A DNA stretch of 64,000 nucleotides from Polytrichum commune (Eukaryota; Streptophyta; Polytrichopsida; Polytrichales; Polytrichaceae): assembly GCA_950295325.1 (NCBI GenBank), contig OX485808.1, forward strand, positions 18,868,527 to 18,932,526. Reading direction: 5' to 3'. Below, in pieces: positions 22,891-34,666 of this stretch. Under the pieces are notes generated by a model. That model worked only from the letters and a program-made list of their open reading frames with translations, ran no database searches and was not told where the DNA came from. Every line of letters starts with the position of its first letter. Within the stretch, counting starts at the first letter, position 1. The translations under genes and the position numbers were made by a program.

Positions 22891-24401
22891 CTTCTTAACC
22901 TTGATATATAAAAGAAACTAAATATAGAAACTAAATTTATATCACTCAATAAGGTGGGAGTGGGACTCATGGACCCATGAACAGAAAATCATTGACGCAT
23001 GAATTAAGGGCCTAAGACATGCAAGTTATAATAATATTAAGTATGGATTGTGTGAACAAATTGTATAATAACTATTAAGTTATTATTTCATCAAAACTCT
23101 TAAGTTTCAAGTTTTATTAATCACATAAACCAAATTTTTGTCTCAATTCAATTAATTTAGAATCTCCAAATGACAATCGGCATGATTCTCAATTATTACG
23201 ATTGATATGAATCAAATAAAGCAATTTCCAATCCATCGAACATCGGTAGATCATTTTGACATGCCCATAGATCACAACATGGCCACATACAAGACTACCA
23301 TGTAAGATACAAAGATGCAGGGATGTAGAGTTTAGGGTTGGTGATAGTGTTTAGGGTTTAGGGTTTAGGGTTTAGTGTATTCGACCACGTGGCTGCAATG
23401 CACAAGTTCAATCTAAAATGTCCTCAAATGAATGACGATAAACAAAATTCAAGCATGTTTACTAAGTTATTGAAGTTAATGTGATAGACGCATCCATTAC
23501 ATATAGGGTTTACAAATCATGAATTTAATGTGAACTCATTACTTATACATTCAAGTCGTTATAAGTGTTACATATTGTAGAATGTTTCATTCAATTAATA
23601 CTTAAGTTGAATTATATATACTATCGTTTATGCTTTTTTTGTATTAAACCTTAGGGTCCTATTTTTAAAAACAATTAGTGTTAATTCTATAAATGTTCAT
23701 GGTTTAGGGTTTTAGTTGTACAAGTGTTACTTGTACATTTTGGATAGTTGTTCTTTTTTAAACCCCCCCACCAAAGGCTGATTTTTCACAAAGGTTTTGC
23801 CCGTCCACGTCCAAAAACCTTGAATTGAAAGGCAAAAAAAATTGCAACCCGTCCCAAAACCGGTAATTATTTCTAAACCAACCCGTCCATGGAAAGGTTA
23901 AAGAAAAAACAACCCGTCCCAAAACAGGTAATTTCTAAACCAACCCGTCCATGGAAAGGTTAAAGAAAAAACAACCCGTCCCAAAACAGGGAATTTCTAA
24001 ACCAACCCGTCCATGAAAAGGTTAAAGAGAAAAACCAATTAATAAAGATAAACCGAAAGATGTTGGCATGTGATTGGTTGCACTTGGAAACAATAGGATC
24101 TTGCTTCAATGCCATCAATACTATGTCTTTTTGCTAATTTCAGCTGCCACCACCAGCATTCCCTCCACGACATTGCCCCCCCCCCAATTTTTTCCATTTG
24201 AGTTTTGAAGCTCTTCCCATCGAGCAGGTATTGAAGCTCTTCCCATTAACAAATATGAGTTAGTTAGGTATCTCTTACACACATTCTTTCTATATCTTTT
24301 GGGCATGAGGGATTATGAGGTTTTGGGTGAAGGATTTGATTTTTTTTTTTTGGAACAAGAACTGGTAGGCTTCGCGGTCGAGGAGATTCAACCTACCTTT
24401 T
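22891..24401. other. AT-rich DNA with interstitial telomere repeats and a 62-bp tandem repeat
   Basis: TTTAGGG units occur at 23,331-23,374, four of them nearly perfect. A unit of about 62 bp (aacccgtcccaaaacaggta... to ggttaaagaaaaaac) is repeated three times at 23,845-24,035, and related wording returns near 24,900-24,970. No intact gene. Confidence 0.6.
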
Positions 24402-24605
24402 TTGTCATGCACTGCAATATGTGAGAGGGGTTTTCCTAAACAAAACCTAATAAAAAATCATCTACGTACTAGTTTGAAGTTAGAAACTTTAGAAGCTTTG
24501 ATGCACATTTCATGTGCAAATATTCCAGTTGAAAACATAAATTGGAATGCAGTGATGCTTGTTTGGAGAAACATGAAGGATAGGAGAATTCATCCACTTC
24601 TTTGA
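24402..24605 (+). pseudogene. hAT dimerisation-domain fragment
   Basis: A 67-codon open stretch with ERGFPKQNLIKNHLRTSLK, then LEALMHISC and WRNMKDRRI. This is the order seen near the C-terminus of many hAT transposases (the CERxFS...RIK...R..L block). There is no upstream transposase and no start codon of its own. The acccgtcc repeats on both sides (23,760-24,035 and 24,900-24,990) may be the ends of the decayed element that carried it. Confidence 0.5.
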
Positions 24606-25017
24606 AGGGTAAGTAGGTATTTATTTTAAATTTTTTGATCATATTCATATATAATGATTCTTATTCAATTGCTAAGTGTACCTTCAATTATAATCTTTGA
24701 CATTATGTTAAAAAGGTTCTAAATTTTGTGGTTGATGAATTAATGTATGCAGATGAATCATGCACTTCAATTTGATATTTTGATTGGGTATTAGTGCTTT
24801 GATTGCATTATGCTTATATTCACATGTCATATATGACATAATGATATTTATACCATTTATGTTTTTGAAACAAAAATTATAAAAACATTATTTTTAGAAC
24901 CCATCCAAAATAAATTTGAAATGTCCAAAAACCGGTTCATTTTCTAAGAACCCGTCCACTGGAAATGATTTTTTTTAATGAACATGTCCCTAGACATGTT
25001 AGGGACCTTGTGAAAAA

Positions 25018-25180
25018 CCACCACTGCCCCTACCCCCCTTCATCTACCCATATCTACCCATCCCATCCCATCCCCACCCATCTCCCCTCCCCATCCCCAC
25101 CCATCCCCACCCATCCCCCTCTCCTCATCCCTTCCCATCTCCCATGCTCATCCCTTCCCATCCCATCCATGTTAAGCGCG
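25018..25180. repeat. Low-complexity C-rich tract (CCCATCCCCAC-type)
   Basis: Simple repeats of ccatccc and ctaccc over about 160 bases on the + strand. ORFs through it are compositional. Confidence 0.8.
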
Positions 25181-25925
25181 GTCCAGTGGAGGGATGCCAC
25201 ATGGCAGCCGCAGGGAAACCCTAGCGGTGCCGGCTACCTCCCCGCGCCCCTCCTCCTCATTCTCATTCCCAGCAGAGAGAAGAGGAGCGAAGTAGAGCGG
25301 AGCGAAGCTCTGGCGAAATTTAGAATGCTTTAGTTTATGTGTTTTAATTTTTCGCATCTTAGGAGTCGCATATTTCTCTTCAGTTTGGAACGAATCTGAT
25401 TAGAGAGCTTTAGAGTTGTGCGCATCAAGAGTAGAGAGCTTGTGAGCTTGTGAGCTTGTGCAGGTTGCAAGCTTTCTTTTTTTTGTTGTTTTTGTGAGCT
25501 TCATAGTTGCAAGTTCGGAGAAGACAGCTTGCTCGGTGACAGCTTGAAGTTTGTAGGCTTCAGAGTTGCAAGCTGTGTTTTAGTGGTTGTTTTTGTGAGC
25601 TTGATAGTTGCAAGCTTGGAAGAAGGAAGCTTGATGGTTGCAAGATTGCAATTTCAGTGCACATGAGTAGTTGCTAGGGTTTAGGTCTCATTCAATTGCA
25701 TACAAGGAGTGTTCCAAAATTTTCAGCAAGAAGAAACAAGGTCAAGCACATTGCAATGTGAGTGAAGTAATCCTTCTAAACTCGCTTCCCAAACATTCTG
25801 AATTTTTGCATTGTTGAATTCCATGGGTTTTGTTTGTATTGTCAACTTCTTTAGCATGAGATCTGGCATGTTGTGTATGCTTTATGAATTCTGCACTGAT
25901 TTGGTTTGAGTATCCTGGTTCTGAT
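25181..25925 (+). promoter_or_regulatory. Presumed promoter and leader of the ParB-like gene, with gagcttg repeats
   Basis: No ORF of note. The words gagcttgtgagcttgtgag and ttgcaagctt recur between 25,430 and 25,650. The stretch lies ahead of the palindrome-rich leader intron of the ParB-like gene, so promoter function is likely, but no clear TATA box was identified. Confidence 0.35.
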
Positions 25926-26041
25926 CCAGTGTTGCAGGCACGAACGCAAGCATTCTTCAGAGCTGAAGTGTATACGCATACGCATACGTATACGTATACG
26001 TATAAGTACATGTACGGACAGAACGCTCTCAAGAAGTTCAC

Positions 26042-26600
26042 ATTTACGAACGAGCGTTCGTAAATGTGAACACAACCTGCAAACCAGAGCTGTTGTGACC
26101 CCTCCCAGTCCATATGTTTACGAACGCACGTTCGTAAACACGCAACCCATCCTCTTTTCATGTGTTTACGAACGCGCGTTCGTAAACACCCACCCCTAAA
26201 CCCCTAAATTTTACGAACGCACGTTCGTAAACAAGGAATACATAATAGTCTGAGTATTTACGAACGCACGTTCGTAAGCACATAATCCCTGCCCATACCT
26301 CATTATACGAACGAGCATTCGTAAATGACTGCCTTGTGCCCGTCAAAAGATTTACAAACGTGCGTTCGTAAACACATGTTGAACAAATTGAAGATATAAA
26401 TCAGTATAAGTCACAACAGAACAAAATAATATAAACACATTGGTATTTAAAACACGCAAACATCTAAAGCCAAAAGAACAGCCTCTCAAACAGAACACAT
26501 TTACGAACGTACGTTCGTAAATATCTCAACAACTATTGTTCAAAATATTTGAAAATTGTAGAACTCTGTCTGCTAAATACGAACGCTCGCTCGTAAATAC
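26042..26600. repeat. Palindrome array, family A, about 47-bp phasing, upstream of the ParB-like gene
   Basis: Nine sites with arms ACGAACG and CGTTCGT and spacers AG, CA, CG, TG, TA or CT, some imperfect. ACGAACG cores start at 26,120, 26,168, 26,213, 26,260, 26,307 and 26,354, i.e. every 45-48 bases. Further sites lie at 26,045, 26,503 and 26,579. The array ends 29 bases before the splice acceptor (ttttgcag) that precedes the ATG at 26,629, so it lies in or before a leader intron. An extra self-complementary (TACG)n stretch is at 25,969-26,010. Confidence 0.9.
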
Positions 26601-26628
26601 GATCCTGACTACCTATGTTGTTTTGCAG

Positions 26629-29328
26629 ATGGCCATCCCTAACAGAAGCGCGATAGAGATGTTCGGACAGAAGTTGGAGAGTGTCCCAGAGTCAGTGACA
26701 GACGACAATGGGAATGACAATTATGTCCCACAGGAGGACTTCATGAAAGAGTGGACGGCGCTTCTAGAGATGTTAGAGGATGGAACATTCGTTATCCGCT
26801 TCGTCTACCAGCTCAATACCAACGACGATGAACCAGAGCAGTGGGTGCAGATGGCAACATGGGAGATAGATTCCGTGGAGGCACAGGGCAATTACGTAAT
26901 CCTCAACATGAAGTACAACAATGACCACGTCAACGTGTTGCTGGACTACTTGGCATACACCTTCTCCCACAACTACGCGCAGATGCATGTTAAAGAGGAG
27001 GGAAAGCGTTTCGACCTGCCAAAACTCTTCACAAGATATAGCCTAAGTCAACATTGGACAGCAAGGAAATTGACCGCTTTGTGCTTGAACATCTCCAAGA
27101 CCAACAGTGTTGTGTTGGAGGCCAACAAGAAGAAGAAGAGTCCCAAGAAACCAACGCAATCCGGTGTAGGCGGATCTAGAAGTGCTCCGCGGCCTGTTCC
27201 CACTGCGAGCAGATTGACCGAAGGTACGAGCAGACATTCCACTCCTTCGAAGAGAACGAGGGACAACATGGAGAAGTCTGGCGTAACTGAGGGCGCAGAG
27301 GTCAGTTCCCCGCCAGTCATGCCGACTCCTTTGCAGAAAGGAGAGGTACCGGGCGGTGCGAAGGCCACGCGCATCCTTCGAGATTTTAACAGTTACTCGA
27401 AGGACTGCTGGCCAATGGGTCGATTTTTCACATTCAACGTCGACTGCTTCAAATGTGAAAAATCTCCAAACAAGTGGGTAGTGAGGTTACGGGAGACCGG
27501 GGGTGTGAAGTGGCAGTTGAATAACCTCTACAACAACGTCAAGTGGGACATGCAAACAGTTTGTGTGATGCCAAAGGGTTTCACTACCCGTCCCACGGAG
27601 AGGGATTGGCCACGAATCCTCAACGGAGATTTCTGGATCATCGACGGACATCACAGCTTGGAGGCTGCTAAGATCGTTCTGAATGACGACGCCTTCCAAC
27701 ACGAGCTGAAGGGCGACTTGCGCTATTGGAAGTCGTTTGTGGTGTGGTCAGACGACTGGGAGAAGCTCCGCAAAATATCAACGTATTTGAATAGCGGAAA
27801 CAAGACGAAAGCTTTTGAGGCGTCCTGGGCTGCGAATATTGTTGCTGCAAGAGACGTCTGGGTGGCACACGGTAGCCCCCCTAAGGAGAGGGAGAACGCC
27901 AAGAAACCTTCTCCACAGTGGAAGGTAAGTTTATGAACGTGCGTTCGTAAACATCATCTCAATATTTCCTTTCTTGTTTGCATTTTACGAACGTGCGTTC
28001 GTATTTTACTCTTGACTGACATCCATTTTAATATGCAGGCGTTCTGCGACGCTATGGTAGACAAATTCTCCTCCATCGACATGAAGTCTACTTCAACCAA
28101 GTCGGTGCTGGAGTTGAAAGGTGAGCTCAGGCTCATATGCTGTACAACAGACACCTGGGATTTATGGACCCAGTTTTTTGACTCCCACACGTCGGGAGAT
28201 TTAACCAACCCCGACACGGAGGAGAAGTACAATGCCGTTGAGAACTTCGAGTGCCCCCCGCTGCTCAGGGAGTTCTTCAGACCCCTCCAAGGGCTAACAG
28301 AATCGGAGTTGAAGCGATGCGCCGTGCACGCTCTAATGAAAACAGAGGGAAGGAAACTTCCCTATCCAAAAATATTTTTGAAGAGACCCAAGCACAAGCC
28401 CGGGACATACTCCATCAAGGAGTGGTGCGAGCATCGAAAGCTGAAGACAGCAGCAATGAGGGAATTGAGCGCACTGGCACCTCAATACCAAATCTTCGAC
28501 GTCGACGGCGACGTGAAGTGGAATCATTGGAAGGTGTTCAAGCAAGCCTTTAATATTAGAGGCCCCTCAATGCGAAGTCTGGTCAGGGAGCACGCCGCAT
28601 CTTTGAAACTGAAGGGCAACAAACGGACTAAGAAGTCCGAGACGGATGCCCAGGAGGTGGGCCTTTATAAAAAAAATTTGGAGAGGAAGAGGACAGCAAC
28701 ATTCGAAGGAGTGGCGAGGTTTTGCACTGTCACCACAGGCCTAGAGAGGACCACATTCTCTAAGTGGGATGGTAACTTCACCAGGGCGGATGTTAGGGAG
28801 GACCGACGGGGATGCCCATTTGCCCTTATCGATTTCAGGAGCATCCCGGGTGCGTCGAGCCGCGGGACAAAGGACCTGCCATTCTACAACCCATTCATGG
28901 CCAAGTTCATGGAGTACAAATCTCCTGCCATGAGGGAGCCCCACGTTTGGCTATGGATTGTCGAGCACGAGAGGCTGTCGGAAATTCTGGAACTGTACGA
29001 GAAGACCATCAAGTTCGAGTACAGTATTTACCACAGCACCTATGTTCCCGCCAAGACAGAAGGGATCGTTGTAATCAACGAGGCCAGGGGAAACAAGCAG
29101 GTGGGAGCAGTCAGCCTCGTCTTCCTGACCTTCAACCAGCTAAGGGATGGGAGGGTCCCTATCAAGGCTAGCAATGTATTCAAGAAGATATACAACATCC
29201 CGCACCCACCTCCCAAAGATCTATTCCAGGAGACGTTATTTACTGTCATTCCCGCAGTTGAACTCAGGCTGGAATTCTACATATCCATTCTCCAGAGTTT
29301 GACAACCCATGGAGAGACGGTGTACTAA
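26629..29328 (+). CDS. ParB-like protein, exons 1 and 2, 3' part cut off by a gypsy insertion
   Basis: Exon 1 is 26,629-27,924 (432 codons). A 114-bp GT-AG intron follows, then exon 2 from 28,039. The frame is phase 0 across the junction. Residues about 330-345 read DFWIIDGHHSLEAAK. Beta-strand-like residues precede them and a conserved Asn region (YLNSGNK) follows. This is the form of the ParB/sulfiredoxin fold, whose signature is (I/V)xDGxxRxxA. ParB proteins bind short palindromes (parS). The motif's usual Arg is Ser here. The ORF stops at 29,326-29,328 only because the first three bases of an inserted LTR supply TAA. The gene probably resumes at about 42,270. The leader, the intron (27,933-28,004) and the distal exon all carry family A palindromes. 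The ParB assignment rests on motif form, not on a search. Confidence 0.65.
27933..28004. repeat. Two family A palindromes inside the 114-bp intron
   Basis: Cores GAACGTGCGTTCGTAAA at about 27,935 and TTTACGAACG, TG, CGTTCGTA at about 27,985. The first begins 9 bases after the splice donor. Together they fill much of the intron. Confidence 0.9.
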
Positions 29329-31565
29329 TGCACCCCGTGGGTCGTTCCCTTGCAACTTAGCTCAAGAAGACTCACGGTAAGACATCACGTAAATTTATAT
29401 TCGCTTGAGAATTACCGTGCCTCATTAATATGTTCGGTCCTCTAATTAATAATTCCTCTCTTCTCCTTATGATATGAATATATTATTAGAGTGAACACAA
29501 TCTCATTATCTTAAATTCTCATTCTCAATGTAAGGCATCATTGATTATAAGAATCCTTAGATTAGAGAAGGTTTCAAGAGGTGTAACAATATCCTTGATA
29601 GCAATATATTTTCTAATAAGTTATATGTGAGCAATTTAGAGCTCGTAGTACATAACATCAATCACACAATTGTTAATATTACTCTTATAGTGAGGAAGAA
29701 GATCTCATGTTCTTGAGTCTTCCTTTTTAAGCTCAAGTGTTACTACTTATAATATTATAACTTGATATATATATATATAGTAGTTTGAAATTTCATGAAC
29801 ACATCGTTGATTGTTTTGCAATATCACGTTTAACTTCAAAGTGTTTCTTGATGACGATAGTAATTATAACTCTCTTGAGTTTTTCTCAAGAGAGAGAACT
29901 CTTCTCTTCAATAGTTAATCCTTTACTTGTAATGACATCCAACAACTCACAAAGTATCTTAAGAGAATAAGCACTTTTACTACAAAGTGTTTCTTGATGA
30001 CGAGAAGTAAACCTATCTCTCTTGAGTTTTGCTCAAAAGAGAGAGAGAGATCTTCTCTTTAATGAATAATTCTTCAAATTGTAATGACATCCAACAACTC
30101 ACAAAGTATCTTAAAAGAAGTTCAATAACAATTGTAGTAAGTAGATTATCTTATATCAATATTACTTCATTCATATGTATTCAAACTTTGATGTGAATTA
30201 ATGTCTTCATCATTCTTGTCAATCACAAGTTCAACAATCAATATGTAGTATAATATGTATAATACTTATAAGTCAATTATGTAGTTTTCAATAATAAGCT
30301 CCTCCTCTTTTGAAGGAGTTTGTAATCGTTAAGTGGTTTTGCTTTAAACATGCATATAATTCTTCAATCATTCAATCACATGTATATTTATAATTCCCTT
30401 TTGAGGAGTTCAATGATAAGTTCCACTTTAGAGAGTCAATCGTAATTCCGACGTTCAAGTCAAATTGTCGTTACTACTCACAACAACTACTCTCAAAGTT
30501 CCATTGATACTCCAACTCTTCTTGAGCGCTTTGTTCTCACCCTCGCACTAATACTTTGAGTTCTTTCTCAAAGTGCTTACTCTTCTCTCGTTTAATAATC
30601 TCTTGAGTCACAAGTACCAATTGACAACTCGTAGTTCGACTTGAGAAAGAGAGAGAGAAAGGTCACACACATTTGTGGAAAAGATATTGTATTGCAAAAG
30701 AGCTCCGAGAGGAGAGATACAAAGAAACTCAAGTGTTTTTAACACTCAAATTTGTGATAACTTCGTTGTGTAGAAAATGAGGTATAAGTCTCATAATTTG
30801 CTTCCCTTATATAGTCTTTTCTCCCTATCCAAAATCTATACTAAGAGTGGTTGTTAACTTCCACTTCCATAGATACTAGCTATCTTTGATATATGTAGAT
30901 GCCATCTATCCTAAACGGTTATAACCGTTTTACTATTTGAATGTTCAAATTACTAAAATTCTACTATATCCTTGTCGTGGCTACATTGTAGTTCCTTTTG
31001 AGAATGTAATCAAATCTCCACCATTGCTTGATTCCAATGATTTGTATTTAAACATACTAGTAGAATCTACCCTTGGCCTATATGCTCATAATGCATCTTC
31101 ATAATGTATAAGAATCTAAAATTCTTACATAATTCATGCTTCTTCAAAATATTCCATAAACATGTCTCTTCGGATAATCATTTATCCTCAAAATCCTATA
31201 TTCTATCTATCTCCTAAAGGCTTCATAATGCTTTTTCAAAATAGTCCTTTAAAATCTTATACTTCTTTATGCCTCCTAATGCTCAATACTAACTCCTCCA
31301 TGCTAGTATAGTGTCCTCCTACTCAATTCCTAAGTTCTCCTTCATTAAAACGCTGATGGCCCTATACCCGTGGGTAAGGGACCCCATAACCGCGCGTAAG
31401 GTACGTATTTCCATGACAGTGACCCTATTACCGTGGCTGAGAGCTCTTCGGCATTCTTCTTCGGCGTTCTTCTTCGGCATTCTTCCTCTTCATCTCCAGG
31501 GTTGTTTTGATGTTGTTATGCACTCTAACTTGCCTCTTCCTCTCTTATAATGTTGTTGCTTAACA
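29326..31565 (-). repeat. 3' LTR of the gypsy element (2,240 bp)
   Basis: It matches the solo LTR at 52,466-54,683 in inverted orientation along its whole length, with small differences. On the minus strand it starts TGTTAAGCAACAAC and ends GGGTGCATTA, where the solo copy ends TGCATCA. A TATATAAG box lies at the place matching 53,218 of the solo copy. An internal tandem duplication of about 120 bp is at 29,840-30,120. Confidence 0.92.
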
Positions 31566-31584
31566 TTTTACCCCCTCCCAAGAG
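31566..31584 (-). other. Polypurine tract
   Basis: On the minus strand ctcttgggagggggtaaaa directly precedes the LTR's TGTTAAG. This is the position and composition expected of the plus-strand primer of an LTR retrotransposon, and it fixes the element's orientation. Confidence 0.85.
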
Positions 31585-31597
31585 GAAGATCCTGCCC

Positions 31598-34500
31598 TCA
31601 GGATCGCTTTGGGATTTTCATGCTTCCAGGGTCATATTGAGGGAGGTAGAGCAATGTGCGTGCATGTGGTGTTGATATGATCCTTTGCTCCAGTGTGCGT
31701 TTCCGATCTTCAAGGGCCCTGGTTATGTATCCATTTAGCTGTATTCGGTGAAAGCTTTGCGGAAAAGAGTCAGGGTATTTTCTGACAAGGTCTTGGTGTA
31801 GGTGACTGGCTTGATGTAGAAGTGAAGTGTCCTCTCCTGCTAATGTATCAAGTGCAGATAGGAAGTCGGGAAAGTTGGAATCGGCCATCTGTTGTATCTC
31901 CTTAACTAGGTCTAAGTCATATGGTTCAATCTGAGGCAGTGAGTTCCTGTTTTCTATGTTAGTATAGAACTCTTCATGATGCCTTTGAATGTGGTTAAGG
32001 GCCGAAATGCAAAACCTTGTGAGATAGAAATTTGGGTTTGTGGATGTTATTTCTGCGAGTCCCTTTGGTAAGACCAGATCCTTTAGAACCCACATAAAAA
32101 TTAGCAAATCCCTTGCAGCTGAGTTCGCTTTTGCCCATAATTCCTGAAATTGTTCCTTTGAGAGGTGACTCTTGTTCCAAATGTCGGGAAGGTTGCTCCA
32201 TCTCAAGATCATAGGTTTGAATGCTCTGTAGTACTGAAAAATACTAACTGGGGGTGGCAGATTTTGCATTGTTACTGTAATAGCATTGCCGAGATCTTCA
32301 ATGTTATCAAACCCTAAGAGACGCTCTAATGCGTAAGGATCTGGTATTTCTTCCTCTTGTTCAATCTTGGCTTGAAGTTCATCTCTCTCCGCTATTACCT
32401 GGTATAGTTCCGTTCTGAGAGTCCTAAGTGTGTGATGGATTTTGGTTGTGACTCTGTGTAGCAGTTTTTGTGCCGACATTTGTTCCTCTGTCGCAGGTTG
32501 TTTTTGAATCCATAAATCGAAGGCTTCGATTTTCGCAATTTCCATTACCCTGTCTTGATTTGAACGTGCTTGTGTATCTAATGTGTGAAGCTGTGTGCTG
32601 TAAGAGGCAAAGTCCTGCTGGAATGCTTGCAGGTTCGTTAAAATTTGGTGCCGAATGTCGGTGACAGTGCTGCGGAGTTGTTTTGATTTTTGCTGTAATT
32701 GATGTTCAGCGATGGCGGCTATCCTGGTTTGGTGTTGTCGGTAGTTTTGGATCTGGTCGCGGTGTTCCTGCTCCTGTCGTTGAAGGTTCTCCGCAAGCTG
32801 TTTGATGTTGACGATTTCGGCAGCATGTTGTGTTCGAAGAAGCGTTATCTCCTGGTGGTGTCGGTTCCTTTCAGCAGCTATCTGCTGGTCCATTTCGGTT
32901 GCATGCTGGCTTCGCAGGTTTTCTATTTGGGTTCGAAGTTCCTGATTTTCTCTTTGGCTGGCTGTAGCAATTCGGTGAGTGTGCCCTTCTGCTGCTTCGA
33001 TTTTTGCTTGGAGTTGCTGGTTCTCCTCAGTAAGCTGGTGGATTCGTTCCAGCGCTTTGGTGTAGAGGATTGATTTCTGCTTGTTGTCTTCGTCAATTAG
33101 TCTTTGTCGTTCTTCTGATGCTTTGTATTTGCTTTGTAGGAGACCGAATTCCTGTCTTAACAGGTTGTACTCTGCTTGAGAGGCGTTGTGGTGTGGTAAT
33201 TCGGCGTCGCGATGTAGTGCTGCTACTATCCCTGTTTGGGAATTTGGGGTTTCTTTTTGATTTTTGACTTTGTTAGACTGCTGCGCAGGTGCCGCTACAG
33301 ACTGGCTTCGGAGAGGCTCGGAGTTCGGAGGAGCGTGGTCCGTTACTTCGGCGATTTGCACTGTGTTTTCGGCGATGTTTTTTACTGCGCCTTTGGTTAC
33401 TTGTTGTAGATTCCACCTCTCTTCGGCAGCTGGGTTGTGCAGGCTTTTACTTCGGCGCCGAAGTTCCGTGTCTGTGGCTTGAGGAGTTTCGGCGAACTTG
33501 TTGGGCTCTTCGTTGTAGAGTGTTGATTTTTCTTTAGAGTTTCGGTGGTCGTTGCTGGTTTGATGCCGGCCTTGCTGATCGCCGAAGTTAGTCTGTAGAA
33601 GTTCCAATTTCTGTTCGAGCGGCTGGTTTACTCCTTTAGAGGTTTTGTCGATGCAGCTGATGCGGTCATTGTAACCGATTGCTGGCTCAATGTCGGCTTG
33701 GAGGATTTTTAGTTGAAGTTGGTCGCCTGTCTGAAGAGCTGCGGTGTTTGAAAGAGGCACAGTTGTGGTGTCCCTAAGACGATGTTCCTCTGTTGTACCA
33801 ATGTTTGAGTTCAATTCCCGCATCTCGGAATTTCCTGGGTTGGCCGCTTCTGAATCTGGAACAAATTTCTGTATGTTTTGTATCGCATTCTGATCTGCTT
33901 CGTTAAGTGGTTGCTCATGTTGTACCTTGTTGGATGCTAGTGATGTTTCTGTGATCAAATTCCCGAGGGATTGGGTAGCCTGATTGAGTTGCTGCCAAAT
34001 ACTTCTCAACTGTATTGGGTTGAACTGTAATGTGGTATCGTTTATTGTGCTTAGAAACACATTGTTGGTCGTTGTTGGTTCTATGACTGCACTCAAAGTT
34101 TTTGAAATGTCCCTTTCTTCCTTGAATGAGTCTGGTTTAACATAGGAGGGGTCTCCTAAATCAATAATAATGCTAGGAGTTGGTGTTGGTTTAGCCATGT
34201 CTGGTCCGGCTATGGCCACCAAAATCTGTGGAGGTTCTTTTGTTTTTGATGTTTCCCCTGTGGTGAGTTCCATTGGTTGGGTTTTCCTCTTTTTGGAAAT
34301 TGGTTCCTCTATTAATTCCGAAGGCATAAGAATGCCGGCCTCTATTTCTTGCTGGACTGTAAGCCGTCCTTCACTAATCAGAATCATGGTAAGTGGGGGT
34401 CCCACTAGTGTCCTCAAACTAGTAGTCTTATCCTTGTATAGTGCCTCTTTGAGAGTGATGAGTTCCGTTTTGATGTATGCATAGAACAATGCAGGCCAAT

Positions 34501-34666
34501 CAACTTCTCTTCCATTTAGAGCATCTTGTATGTGTACTACTGCTGTGCATGGTATTGTATTGGCACTGGTTCTTAGTAAAAACAATGAATTGAAAAACTT
34601 GAGAGGTTTTCTTGCCTCAAGAATTGTGCAGTCGTTAATCTTGCATGTTCCAATCTTGGTCTTCAT
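31598..34666 (-). CDS. Extra 3' ORF of the gypsy element, coiled-coil protein (1,022 aa)
   Basis: Starts at a real ATG at 34,666, overlaps the end of pol by 32 bases in another frame and ends 33 bases from the LTR. The N-terminal part (about 1-120, with GREVDWPALFYAYIKTEL) resembles the N-terminal domain of plant transposon additional ORFs. A low-complexity Thr/Gln-rich middle follows, then a heptad-rich coiled coil (about residues 500-690) and a helical C-terminal domain. Additional ORFs of unknown function are known in Tat-lineage gypsy elements. The frame is open throughout. The product is probably structural or gag-like, which is an inference. Confidence 0.7.
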   Translation of the reverse strand: MKTKIGTCKINDCTILEARKPLKFFNSLFLLRTSANTIPCTAVVHIQDALNGREVDWPALFYAYIKTELITLKEALYKDKTTSLRTLVGPPLTMILISEGRLTVQQEIEAGILMPSELIEEPISKKRKTQPMELTTGETSKTKEPPQILVAIAGPDMAKPTPTPSIIIDLGDPSYVKPDSFKEERDISKTLSAVIEPTTTNNVFLSTINDTTLQFNPIQLRSIWQQLNQATQSLGNLITETSLASNKVQHEQPLNEADQNAIQNIQKFVPDSEAANPGNSEMRELNSNIGTTEEHRLRDTTTVPLSNTAALQTGDQLQLKILQADIEPAIGYNDRISCIDKTSKGVNQPLEQKLELLQTNFGDQQGRHQTSNDHRNSKEKSTLYNEEPNKFAETPQATDTELRRRSKSLHNPAAEERWNLQQVTKGAVKNIAENTVQIAEVTDHAPPNSEPLRSQSVAAPAQQSNKVKNQKETPNSQTGIVAALHRDAELPHHNASQAEYNLLRQEFGLLQSKYKASEERQRLIDEDNKQKSILYTKALERIHQLTEENQQLQAKIEAAEGHTHRIATASQRENQELRTQIENLRSQHATEMDQQIAAERNRHHQEITLLRTQHAAEIVNIKQLAENLQRQEQEHRDQIQNYRQHQTRIAAIAEHQLQQKSKQLRSTVTDIRHQILTNLQAFQQDFASYSTQLHTLDTQARSNQDRVMEIAKIEAFDLWIQKQPATEEQMSAQKLLHRVTTKIHHTLRTLRTELYQVIAERDELQAKIEQEEEIPDPYALERLLGFDNIEDLGNAITVTMQNLPPPVSIFQYYRAFKPMILRWSNLPDIWNKSHLSKEQFQELWAKANSAARDLLIFMWVLKDLVLPKGLAEITSTNPNFYLTRFCISALNHIQRHHEEFYTNIENRNSLPQIEPYDLDLVKEIQQMADSNFPDFLSALDTLAGEDTSLLHQASHLHQDLVRKYPDSFPQSFHRIQLNGYITRALEDRKRTLEQRIISTPHARTLLYLPQYDPGSMKIPKRS

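Noticed and set aside
25742..26346. ORFs with repeated RTCVRK or TNARS-like peptides
   Set aside because: The peptides are the palindromes read in various frames, without start or domain context.
26042..26600. Regularly spaced palindromic repeats resembling a CRISPR array
   Set aside because: Spacers vary but the repeats are about 20 bp and inexact, there are no cas genes, and introns and transposons show a eukaryotic genome.
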